Source: CAYJFD01 sp964369605 (lineage in GTDB: Bacteria; Bacteroidota; Bacteroidia; Bacteroidales; UBA932). Taken from it: 64,000 bases of DNA. The stretch is taken from the NCBI GenBank assembly GCA_964369605.1, contig CAYJFD010000001.1, forward strand, positions 124,001 to 188,000. The letters are read 5' to 3'. Of this stretch, positions 54,078 through 62,644 are shown in pieces. The notes under the pieces are model-generated. The model did no database searches and was not told where the DNA came from. It saw only the letters and a list, made by a program, of their open reading frames with translations. The position numbers and the translations under genes are program-made. The first letter of the stretch is position 1, and every line of letters begins with the position of its first letter.

Positions 54078-54588
54078 AACAGGAGACACAGGCAACACCT
54101 CTTTAGTAGGAGGAACAAGGGTATTAAAGTCTCATCCAAGAGTTGAGGCCTACGGCAATGTCGATGAACTTGTATCGCATTTTGCATTATTGCGCGTAAA
54201 AATTCCTGATACCCAGGAAACATTTCGACGCATCCAAACGAATCTAATGCTAGGTTCAGCACACCTAGCAGCTGACAAACAAATAGATCGATTAAAAAAT
54301 TTCGAGGCAGGTGAGATCGAATTTCTAGAACAACAGATAGATTTAATGACTTCAGAACTACCAGCACAAAAAAGTTTTATCGTTCCAGCAGGCCCTGAGA
54401 GTGCGGCATGCTGCCATATCGCAAGAACCGTTTGTAGAAGAGCTGAAAGGGCAATAGTCGCTCTCGAGGATAGGAATGAAGAGGTCGAGAAGGTACTAAA
54501 ATATGTAAACAGACTTTCCGATTATCTCTTTACATTAAGTCGATACCAGTGCCTTAAAGAAGGCCTAACGGAAGACCTCTGGTTATAA
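54061..54588 (+). CDS. PduO-type cob(I)alamin adenosyltransferase
   Basis: 175 residues beginning MKIYTKTGDTGNTSLVGGTRVLKSHPRVEAYGNVDEL, the ATP-binding signature of the PduO/EutT-like family, with CHIARTVCRRAERAIVAL and NRLSDYLFTLSRY near the end. It makes adenosylcobalamin from cobalamin. Its last codons form one arm of the hairpin that starts the composite repeat copy at 54564. Confidence 0.93.
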   Translation: MKIYTKTGDTGNTSLVGGTRVLKSHPRVEAYGNVDELVSHFALLRVKIPDTQETFRRIQTNLMLGSAHLAADKQIDRLKNFEAGEIEFLEQQIDLMTSELPAQKSFIVPAGPESAACCHIARTVCRRAERAIVALEDRNEEVEKVLKYVNRLSDYLFTLSRYQCLKEGLTEDLWL

Positions 54589-54845
54589 GCAGATCTTCCT
54601 TAGGTGGCTGGAAAATATTTTCATCTATATGCTTAGTTGAGTATTGTTTTCACGGTTTTACTGTTCATACATCTTGCAAAGGCGATATTCCTACATAGGT
54701 CACCAAAATTTTAAATCAAAACACCTCGTCCGTCGTCAAAAGATGCTCTCAGTGAAGGATATTGCCGACCGACCACCCCTTTTAGGTCTAAAACACCCCA
54801 CCCGTCGTCAAAATACGCTCTCTATAAGTGATTTCTCCGACGGGT
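54564..54845. repeat. Full copy 2 of the composite hairpin repeat
   Basis: Part A: CCTAA-C-GGAAGA (54564-54575) pairs with TCTTCC-TTAGG (54594-54604); its left arm lies inside the preceding gene. The middle segment shares TACTGTTCATACATCTTGCA and ACATAGGTCACC with copy 1. Part B: a first unit from CCGTCG (54730-54735) with a decayed partner near 54766, and a second with an exact 8-bp stem ACCCGTCG (54800-54807) / CGACGGGT (54838-54845). Confidence 0.8.
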
Positions 54846-55080
54846 GAGATCAATTTATCGAAAAGAACGGAGACTCTACTCTATTGCGCTGATTTTAAGA
54901 ATCAAGCTGAGGTTAAATGGAAAAGCCAGGCACAATGCCGAGCTTTAATCCAATCAAGAGCTTCTTAATTAATATTAGCCGTCCAACTTTCAGGTGTCAC
55001 ATCAATTTTGTTGAGGGGCATTGTTAGTACAGGTGCTGGAATTTGTAATGTGCACTTGGAATGGCTGGTAAGGGAGTAAA
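54846..55080. other. Intergenic stretch, possible decayed element
   Basis: I see no intact gene. An imperfect hairpin, AAAGCCAGGCA/TGCCGAGCTTT, lies near 54932-54956, and the run around 54986 (CCGTCCAACTTTCAGGTGTC) has the look of insertion-sequence flanks in Bacteroidetes, but no transposase frame survives. This is a weak impression. Confidence 0.3.
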
Positions 55081-55110
55081 TGAAAAAGGCAGAGAATGTC
55101 TCTCTGCCTT
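55081..55110 (-). terminator. Intrinsic terminator of the candidate RNA
   Basis: On the minus strand AAGGCAGAGA (55110-55101), loop GACAT, TCTCTGCCTT (55095-55086), followed by a short T run. A perfect 10-bp stem. Confidence 0.85.
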
Positions 55111-55380
55111 AGGAAGCTATTTCACTAGCTCCAATTTTCTATCGTACACCCTCCACAGCGTTAGCGTGTCAGTCGTCCTTTATCTACTTTGGTAAATCTT
55201 TAGAAGAGCCATATAAGAAATTCAGTATCATCTTAGATGGAACTAAAAACAGCATTTCGCATCAGAACTTTTTGGTGAGTGATGTTATGTACGTGTCAGA
55301 AACCTTTTAGGAGCCCCTCTCGGAATCTCAACGCTTTTCACCATAATTAAGCTACTCGGCAACATAGGGTAACCAACTTG
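55081..55380 (-). ncRNA. Candidate structured non-coding RNA of about 300 nt
   Basis: A leftward unit bounded by a consensus promoter (55384-55415) and an intrinsic terminator (55081-55110). No convincing protein is encoded; the longest minus-strand frame is 26 codons (55285-55365). Just before the terminator is another hairpin, GGAGCTA/TAGCTTCC (55112-55132). The -7 box TACCTTTG is identical to that of tRNA-Glu. I looked for RNase P RNA, tmRNA and SRP RNA hallmarks and saw none; a divergent 6S RNA cannot be excluded. It starts right after the three-gene operon. Confidence 0.55.
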
Positions 55381-55383
55381 GTA

Positions 55384-55415
55384 CAAAGGTAATATTTTTT
55401 ATTAAAACAAACAAA
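55384..55415 (-). promoter_or_regulatory. Consensus promoter of the candidate RNA
   Basis: On the minus strand TTTG (55415-55412), a 20-nt spacer and TACCTTTG (55391-55384). A second TTTG at 55411-55408 gives a 16-nt spacer. It lies just beyond the stop codon of the 653-residue gene. Confidence 0.75.
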
Positions 55416-55424
55416 CTTTTTTAA

Positions 55425-57386
55425 TTATTTTTCACTTTTTATTTGCTCTAGTTTATCAAAAACTAAACCGCTGTTTTTCTGAAGCTTATTAAGCTCTTTT
55501 TTTATCCCAAGCCAGTGGAAGGTTTCTCCATTTAGCCATCGTCCACGCTGGTAATTTTTTACTATTTTTACTCCTGTCTGTAAAACCTCTTCTTCATTAA
55601 TGAAAAGTGCTTTTTCGATAGTCTTATTCTTTTCAGAAGAATGTGATATCTTACACTCAATTAATGATGAGATAGGTCTAATAGGTAAATAGTATTTCGC
55701 TGGGTTATCAGCATGTTCAGGATTGTAGACGAACAGAGGAATCTTCGCACGGCGTAGAATGGTCTCTCTGTTCTCATTGTCTCCACGATAGTGCTGAGGA
55801 ATGAACGGGATCCAGTTAAGTGCGACACTACTTTGAATAGTATATTTGAAATCGGCTAAATGAGAGCTAAGTGCTTTTGTTTCGCCCTCACTATCTTGAA
55901 TGGAAACTGTTCCATTTAGAGATTTCCCAGTAATACGCTCGTAGTTTTGTTCGTTCTTCTCATTAATATAATCCATTAATCCTTGACTATACTCACATAC
56001 TTCGAGACTTCCACCAGTTCCATCAGGGACTAATGTCTCTATACCCCACACCATATTTGCCATCTCATCGCGAACGAAATTAACCTCCTCAACAGGCTTA
56101 CTTTCTATAGTACTCGCAAAACAAGGAGGAAGTAATAAGCCTCCCATTTCTTTGCCATTATTTGTTTCTGGGGCTATATTGAACATTCTCCAGCGTTGAT
56201 CGTAGGTACTAGAGCCTTTATCTTCAATACCAGTTGTTTGCTTGGATGAATTGATGTTTCCTGCCGAATATTTTTGGCCAAAGGTATCCCATACTTCTAG
56301 TTCCTTCACTTGAACGTATTTACCAAGCTGAGTCTTTAGAGGAATAAGCATCCAATCATTACTATACATTGAAGCGTATTGCATTAAAAGTACATTACCC
56401 TGAGTCTGATTTTCGTCAGTAGACTGACCCATATAAACTTTATAGTCCTCAAATTCCCATAAACGTTTTGTTGGAGCTCCTGGGTAGGTAGCTAAAGTAG
56501 GAAGGGAATGGATAGTTTCTTCTGTTCCATCTGTGCTATCTATAGCACTTTCATTATCGAAACTATACCACGATAGACGCCCTCCTCTATAGTCCTTAGC
56601 ATTTAGCTTGCCGTACCTTGATTCAAGAGAAGCATCATAGCTTAATTTCTTTATATCCCAGCTAGAACTATCTTCAGAGTTAGGGAGATATCGATGCTCA
56701 AACCACTTTATAAATGTAGCATCTACTCCTGATGCGGATGATTTAGCCTTGCCCTCATTTTTTAGTTTTAGAAGGTCCAGATACAATTTATAGCCATCAA
56801 AAGCTCTATCTTTAAATGCGTTTAAGAATTTTGTTAGCTGCACGTTAAGTTCTCTAGCCTTCAGACGTAGGTCATTATCGTCAACCCCACATTTGTTGAA
56901 ACTACTAGAATCCTTACTAGAATTACTAGAGTTCTCTTCAGAGAGAGGATACTCAGTCATTAAGCTAGTTAAGTCTACTTCTTCCCCGTGCATTTTTTTT
57001 AATAGCTTAATATAGTACCTAGCTGCCTCTACGCGAATTAATGGAGAGATCTCAATATTTGTACGTTCCACATAGTACTCTAGTGGCTTATCCTTTATGA
57101 CAGTGTTTCCTGTTTTACCTACTGATAAGCTGGATTGCTTGATCTTACATCGTACTGCCATAGCTGTACCTGCATTATTCCCCCTAAATTCACCAAGCTG
57201 CCACTGCCTTGCAAGCATCCATAAAGGGTCGTGAACTTGCATACTCATAGATTGTGTCATATTGTTACTACGAGTACGAGAACGAAGAATAGTGCCTTGT
57301 TCAAGAGTGCTATTCTTATCGACTAAAATGGGATAGCTAGGAAACCAGCGTTTAAGGTTCGTTATAATATTTCTATTGCGTGCCAT
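55425..57386 (-). CDS. Conserved uncharacterised large protein with the DPLWMLARQWQLGEF motif
   Basis: 653 residues, soluble, no signal peptide. Landmarks in order: DPLWMLARQWQLGEFRGNNAG (about 53-73), YRGGRLSWYSFD (about 270), TYPGAPTKRLWEFEDYKVYMG (about 300-320), YASMYSNDWMLIPLKTQLG, LLLPPCFASTIESKPVEEVNFVRDEMANMVWGIE (about 420-455) and LNWIPFIPQHYRG. From memory these match a family annotated only as hypothetical in Actinobacteria, Myxobacteria, Cyanobacteria and Bacteroidetes, usually together with relatives of the two genes upstream. Function unknown. Last gene of the operon, 4 bases after the 1749-residue gene. Confidence 0.85.
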   Translation of the reverse strand: MARNRNIITNLKRWFPSYPILVDKNSTLEQGTILRSRTRSNNMTQSMSMQVHDPLWMLARQWQLGEFRGNNAGTAMAVRCKIKQSSLSVGKTGNTVIKDKPLEYYVERTNIEISPLIRVEAARYYIKLLKKMHGEEVDLTSLMTEYPLSEENSSNSSKDSSSFNKCGVDDNDLRLKARELNVQLTKFLNAFKDRAFDGYKLYLDLLKLKNEGKAKSSASGVDATFIKWFEHRYLPNSEDSSSWDIKKLSYDASLESRYGKLNAKDYRGGRLSWYSFDNESAIDSTDGTEETIHSLPTLATYPGAPTKRLWEFEDYKVYMGQSTDENQTQGNVLLMQYASMYSNDWMLIPLKTQLGKYVQVKELEVWDTFGQKYSAGNINSSKQTTGIEDKGSSTYDQRWRMFNIAPETNNGKEMGGLLLPPCFASTIESKPVEEVNFVRDEMANMVWGIETLVPDGTGGSLEVCEYSQGLMDYINEKNEQNYERITGKSLNGTVSIQDSEGETKALSSHLADFKYTIQSSVALNWIPFIPQHYRGDNENRETILRRAKIPLFVYNPEHADNPAKYYLPIRPISSLIECKISHSSEKNKTIEKALFINEEEVLQTGVKIVKNYQRGRWLNGETFHWLGIKKELNKLQKNSGLVFDKLEQIKSEK

Positions 57387-57390
57387 ATTT

Positions 57391-60300
57391 TTATTTTTTA
57401 CTAGAGTTAATTAATGGAGGGTTTAGAATAGGGAATAAGCTACTACCCCAAGGGTCGTGACGTAAGTTGTCTGGCTCTACGGCGCGACTCTTAATAAGGT
57501 GGAGAGTACATAAGATACTTCGAGTCAGTCTCCTGGTTGTCCATACAGCTCTCTTTTTATGAGTCATAGACATCGCTAGTAATATGGCTTGAGGTGGCTC
57601 AGCATCTGGTTGGTCAAAGTTAAAGGCTAGTCCACAGGTCTGGTCTTTAAGGGGAATTTTTTCTGTCCAAAAATCAAGAACAAGGGCTCTGACTTTCTTG
57701 GATGGATTTTGAAGAACCTGAGCATTTGTAGCTAGGTAGACATTAGCATCGTGGATCTTACTCTCATCTCTAGCTTCTAGTCCTAACCAGTCAGGACTGT
57801 CGCCTTCTTTGCTAATTCGTGGAAGCTGCATTGCACTCAAGGCCTGCGGCTTATTCTCATTCCAGTCTCCAAAAAGTCTTTGTCGGAAGAATGCCTGCAT
57901 AGCAGGACGAAGATCGGCCATCTCACTAACAAAGTTCTCTAACTTCTCATTATATTCCTCCTTAATGTTTGCGAATATATTACTTCTACTCTGTTCAATT
58001 AATTCAGATATCTGTTCGTCTAGTATAGGTACCTGTGTGTCTGACTCAGGTTCTGGTTTATATAGTGAAAGAAGGGGAACTACTTTTAAGTTTGCTATGG
58101 TTAACTTCCCCATAGCTTTTATGTAGTTTGTATGTGTTAGCGAAGAGCCAGAACGTAATTCTGTTTCTAATGCTTCTAGATTCTCCTGAGAAAATTCTGG
58201 TAACACAAGGTTGAGTTCTGCAAATGCTGCGATAATACTTTCTTGAAGAAGGGATATAAGTGTGTTTGCAGCACTGATGACACTCTCGTTCTCTATTAAT
58301 TCTGGAACTAGAGTGTGACCAAGGGCGAAACATTCCCAGAGGACTTCTTTTATACTTTCTTCTATAGAGATATCTGTATTTTCATATTTTGAAAGATTCT
58401 CTAGCTTAAAGTAAATAAGTTTTACGCTCTCATATAAATTTAGGAAACGATCTTTTAGTTCCTCAGAATCGTAGATGTTATCGACTGCTTTCTTTGCAGA
58501 GTGATACATTAGGTCGTCATTTCTTAGAGCGTAGGATCTACTTAAAAGCTCCCTAGTCGCCTCTAGGACCCATTCTAATCGCTTGTAATCTTCACTTAGT
58601 CCTAAAATTTGTTTCTTTTCAGATAGATAATCTAGATACTTAATAAAGTAACCGTTATTCTCAGAGAGGTATACCAAATCTGCCGGTTCTAAACCTGCCT
58701 CATAAAGGGACTTACCTTCATTCCCTATGATTTGGCGCATCCATTCGTTTAGAGATGGATCTGCTGCTGAAAGATGTGTGGGTTCAAATAGATATGTATT
58801 TGGATCTACATCTTCAATAAAAGCGATCACTTTGTTCTCTAGTCTAGCACTCGCTTGAGGGATCTCGGTAACACTAGGCATCGGAAGTGCTGTGTTGTTT
58901 TGTAGGGCATTCATAACTGCACTAGCTGCTTCAGTATTTCCTTGGCAAAGTAAATAAATACCATCACTAAGAACAACATCCATAACAGCGTCATAGCTGT
59001 CATAGACCTGTTGTATTATTTTAATAAGGCGCTTACATTTTCTAACACCATTTTCTCCTTGTTCGAAGGTAATAAGATTTTCGCCACACCAAGCCATAAA
59101 GGAGTCGATTCTAGAATCTAAAAAATACTCCTCGATGTTAAGTTTCTTCTTATCTGTTCCCATCCATTCGAGAATGCTGTGTAGGAGTAAAGCTCCATTT
59201 ATTACTATAGGAGAGGTGGATAAATCTTTAGGAGAATTTTCATCTTTATTTATAGACGCATTAAGAGGGAAGGCTTGTCTAAGTGGATATATGAAGCTAT
59301 CCATCTCTATACTAGGTTTCTCCTTATAGGCGTCGTGGAGTAGTCGTTCAGCATCAGCACCTAGTATGGCTCCGATAGGTAGACCATTCCTTATACCTTC
59401 AACTATGCGTTTAGCTTTACGAACTCTTTGAGAAGAAAGGTTAATATTTAGAGAAAGACTGTCTGTGCTATTATCAGATGACTGAATACGATTTTTATAT
59501 CCTCCCCTTAGTATCGCAGCTGTAGTAGCTTGATTGATAGATGGCGCTAGTATGTACTCTTCTAGGCCACTTCTAGTCGCATAATTCTCTTTAAGATCAA
59601 ATATCCAGCCATAGCAACCAATTACCAATCCGTAGTTGTTTTTCAGAGGGTTAATTTCATGGTGATATGCGATTAATCCTTGTATCCAAGCATCAAGACG
59701 GTAGTTAAATAGATCAAAGAATTCGACGATTAGATTACGAGCCTGATCGTCGCTTATATCTTGCCCACTTTCATTTTTAATATAAGTCTTAAGGTTCTGA
59801 ATATGTGAAAAGAGAGGATTTGAATCATCAGCGAGGGACGTAGTATACTCTTCGTCATTTAGTGGGATGTAGTTTAGGTATTGAGAGACTATTTCAAGAT
59901 AAATAGGGTTTATGTCTCTTATTTTGCGTAGGTCATCCAGCGGGTTTACACCTAAATTAAGACCTCTGAAAAGAGCGGGTAGGAAAAAGTCGTCAACTTT
60001 GACGGACTGTTGGGTTAAGAAGCTCGAAGAGTTAGGAGTTTTTCCCATTAAGTGAAGAAACTTAGAGGAATCTTCTTGAGGCTCTACTACATTGTTTTGT
60101 TCTGCGATTAGGTTCCAGTTATCTGCAAGGTAGGTAAGAACATCTCTAACTAAGCTCATCGGAGAATTAAAAAACTTTAAGTTACGTAAATCACTAGATA
60201 GAAGGAGGCCGTAAGGCTGTGTCCCTATTCGTATGCTAGAGTATGGACTGCGAGCAAGTACATACCTCCAGAAATATTCATAGACGGTAGAGTTATATTT

Positions 60301-62640
60301 TATAAACCCTAGCAAATTATCATTAGTAGCAAAGGCATCTAGAAGATATTTATTTGCAAGCCTAGCGTATTGTATCTCATATTTGTCAGCATTAGTAGTT
60401 TCTAGTATCGGTTGGTTTTTAACTTTTCCAAGTAGAGCGTTAAGGATAGAGGCATCGCTGTGTTCGCTATTATTCACCTCCCAGGCGTAGGACGGCGGAT
60501 TAACTTTAGAGGTTTTATGTTTTTTTAGAGATGAGGTGATCATCTTGAAATAAACTTCTTTTTGCCTAGTTGTAGAGGAGTCAAATGACGTTTCATCCTT
60601 GTTGCTTAAGATGTTTGTCGCTGTTCCTTGCTTGATAAGATCCATTCCGTTAGCACTAAATAAGTGACATTCAAGGAGCTGTTGAAGCATTTCAAAACCC
60701 TCTTTATTCTGGATATTTATATCTTCCTTCGCTCCTAATACGTAAATAGAGTTGAACTCATAGTTACGCATAGTTTTCTTTTTGCCAAACTTAAAAGAAG
60801 ATAGCGGAATAGTAATAGCCATTCCTATCTTTTCAGCCTCATCGTAATCTGTCATCCATTTAATCTGATTCTTAAAACGGATATGCCCATTAGAGGTGTC
60901 TATCGTATTCTGGAAAACATCTTCCCCCTCCTGGTTAAAGTCTAATCCAACATTTAGAATGTCAGGAAGACGATTTCCTATTCGAGAAATTACTTCTTCT
61001 CTTTTGCTGTTAATCTTTACTGCTGCCTGGATGGTGAAACGGCTAGGCATCCATTTTGATATCGGAATACTAAATCTTTGGTCTTTTTCTATAGCTGCTT
61101 TCTCTGGAAAGCGTACATAGTTACGAACTATCCAAGCTGCCCTATATGGAGGGTATAAGAGGCATAGCTTATCCCAAGCGCTTTGTTTTGGGTCCTTTAT
61201 TCGTCTTTGGTTTTTAATCGTTCTGCCAGTAGAAAAATATTCATCGAGGAAGGTTTTAACATCTGAGATTTCTTTTTTGCTAAGGGCATTATGAAGCTGG
61301 GTTACTGCTAGTTCGTCAGGATAAATACGAACACAGAGGCATTTTTCAGAATGAGTATAAGTCATTTTGCGCCTTCTAATATAGCGATCATTCTTACGAA
61401 GATACCCAGTAGAGATAGTTATCTGATTTTCTTTTGATGCCTTATTGTTGTAATGACTAAGTAAAGAGATTAGCCAATCCTGCTCCTGCTGATAATTAAA
61501 TAGTGTGCGCTTTGCTAGATTTCGTAGTCGAACAGAGTCCTGACTATTAAAACAACAATCATTAATCTCTTGTTTAATAAGGACTCTAGCTAGTTGAGTG
61601 TAGCGATAGTGTAAGCCCTTGCTAGCGATACGGGGACACTTAGCTCTAAGTTTTTTTTCTAAGTCTATTAAAGAGAATGCTTTAATTTTGTCGCAGAGAG
61701 GAAAAAATGTTTTACAACACTCTCGGTAGGAATAATAAAAATTCCTATTACGGGTAGACATTTCTTTTTCTCTTTCTTTTGAGGAAGGAATGATTAGAGA
61801 TGAATGCTTCACGAATGAAATCTCTTTTGTTTCCTTATCTCGAAAGACCTCTAAACGATCTTTAAGTGCTTTCATAATAGAGATGAGGGACTTTCGCTGC
61901 TGATTATCAAGAGATGGAATCTTAGAGAGTTCTTTCTCAAATGTATTGTAAAAAGCCAAAATCTTCTTTAAACATTTATTCCTAGATTTATAGAAAACAG
62001 ATAAGGAGTAGGGGCTATCTTCATATTTATTCGAATATATACATAATTTTTCTTCTCTTTGCTTCCCAGAAAACATTTCTTTGTAAACAAATTCCTCTTG
62101 GCCAAAAATATTATCTTTGACAATAATATTATTCATTAGACTAATCACTCTATTTGCTTTTCTTAGGAAATTTGTAGCACGGTTATCTTTCGACGCACTA
62201 GTACACGCAAGCGAGTTTATATTTTGAATAACTTGATTAAGTCTGTTCTGAATAGCTTGACTAAGTTCAGGATCATGAGATTCAAACTTTGATTTCTTAA
62301 GATGATTTAGTAGGTCGAGAATATAGGATCTATCTTCCTTGTAGATTATCTTGATATCCTCAGAGGCTAGGATTAGCTTCTCAAGTCTATCAGTTATAAT
62401 ATCCTTTTCTTCGGATTTAAGTGCAAGTACTAAATTCCAGATTTTATCTAAAACCCAGAGAACCTTATGCTCGTCGCAGTACTTTTTTACGGGGCGATTA
62501 ATAAATTTAGTTTCTAAACGAAGAGGAAACATCGCCATAGTCGTTCCCGCGTCGTAGGCACTCAACTTGTTTGAAGAATGAATGCGTAAAATATCTTGAT
62601 TACTGTACATTTTTTTAGTCTTAAGTTTGTGTATACCCAA
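57391..62640 (-). CDS. Conserved uncharacterised giant protein, 1749 residues
   Basis: An N-terminal MFPLRLETKFI (about 37-47) is followed by a Lys/Arg-rich, partly cysteine-bearing insertion (about 50-425). The conserved core then begins: KCLCVRIYPDELAVTQLHNAL (about 430), YPPYRAAWIVRNYV, KWMPSRFTIQAAVKINSKRE, KWMTDYDEAEKIGMAITIPL, LLECHLFSANGMDLIKQGTATN and VLARSPYSSIRIGTQPYGLLL (about 800). A long helical region (about 1090-1600) and a conserved tail (about 1600-1749) follow. No signal peptide or membrane helix. The core motifs recall a hypothetical family found with the two neighbours. An ATG at 62610 is an alternative start. Confidence 0.85.
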   Translation of the reverse strand: MGIHKLKTKKMYSNQDILRIHSSNKLSAYDAGTTMAMFPLRLETKFINRPVKKYCDEHKVLWVLDKIWNLVLALKSEEKDIITDRLEKLILASEDIKIIYKEDRSYILDLLNHLKKSKFESHDPELSQAIQNRLNQVIQNINSLACTSASKDNRATNFLRKANRVISLMNNIIVKDNIFGQEEFVYKEMFSGKQREEKLCIYSNKYEDSPYSLSVFYKSRNKCLKKILAFYNTFEKELSKIPSLDNQQRKSLISIMKALKDRLEVFRDKETKEISFVKHSSLIIPSSKEREKEMSTRNRNFYYSYRECCKTFFPLCDKIKAFSLIDLEKKLRAKCPRIASKGLHYRYTQLARVLIKQEINDCCFNSQDSVRLRNLAKRTLFNYQQEQDWLISLLSHYNNKASKENQITISTGYLRKNDRYIRRRKMTYTHSEKCLCVRIYPDELAVTQLHNALSKKEISDVKTFLDEYFSTGRTIKNQRRIKDPKQSAWDKLCLLYPPYRAAWIVRNYVRFPEKAAIEKDQRFSIPISKWMPSRFTIQAAVKINSKREEVISRIGNRLPDILNVGLDFNQEGEDVFQNTIDTSNGHIRFKNQIKWMTDYDEAEKIGMAITIPLSSFKFGKKKTMRNYEFNSIYVLGAKEDINIQNKEGFEMLQQLLECHLFSANGMDLIKQGTATNILSNKDETSFDSSTTRQKEVYFKMITSSLKKHKTSKVNPPSYAWEVNNSEHSDASILNALLGKVKNQPILETTNADKYEIQYARLANKYLLDAFATNDNLLGFIKYNSTVYEYFWRYVLARSPYSSIRIGTQPYGLLLSSDLRNLKFFNSPMSLVRDVLTYLADNWNLIAEQNNVVEPQEDSSKFLHLMGKTPNSSSFLTQQSVKVDDFFLPALFRGLNLGVNPLDDLRKIRDINPIYLEIVSQYLNYIPLNDEEYTTSLADDSNPLFSHIQNLKTYIKNESGQDISDDQARNLIVEFFDLFNYRLDAWIQGLIAYHHEINPLKNNYGLVIGCYGWIFDLKENYATRSGLEEYILAPSINQATTAAILRGGYKNRIQSSDNSTDSLSLNINLSSQRVRKAKRIVEGIRNGLPIGAILGADAERLLHDAYKEKPSIEMDSFIYPLRQAFPLNASINKDENSPKDLSTSPIVINGALLLHSILEWMGTDKKKLNIEEYFLDSRIDSFMAWCGENLITFEQGENGVRKCKRLIKIIQQVYDSYDAVMDVVLSDGIYLLCQGNTEAASAVMNALQNNTALPMPSVTEIPQASARLENKVIAFIEDVDPNTYLFEPTHLSAADPSLNEWMRQIIGNEGKSLYEAGLEPADLVYLSENNGYFIKYLDYLSEKKQILGLSEDYKRLEWVLEATRELLSRSYALRNDDLMYHSAKKAVDNIYDSEELKDRFLNLYESVKLIYFKLENLSKYENTDISIEESIKEVLWECFALGHTLVPELIENESVISAANTLISLLQESIIAAFAELNLVLPEFSQENLEALETELRSGSSLTHTNYIKAMGKLTIANLKVVPLLSLYKPEPESDTQVPILDEQISELIEQSRSNIFANIKEEYNEKLENFVSEMADLRPAMQAFFRQRLFGDWNENKPQALSAMQLPRISKEGDSPDWLGLEARDESKIHDANVYLATNAQVLQNPSKKVRALVLDFWTEKIPLKDQTCGLAFNFDQPDAEPPQAILLAMSMTHKKRAVWTTRRLTRSILCTLHLIKSRAVEPDNLRHDPWGSSLFPILNPPLINSSKK

Positions 62641-62644
62641 TAAG

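Noticed and set aside
54644..54847. Open frame of 67 codons after the adenosyltransferase gene
   Set aside because: It lies wholly within the second copy of the composite repeat.
54846..55080. Insertion-sequence remnant
   Set aside because: Only a vague resemblance to IS flanks; no transposase fragment or terminal inverted repeats could be shown.
55285..55365. 26-codon frame inside the candidate RNA
   Set aside because: Too short and without recognisable features; kept only as an alternative explanation.
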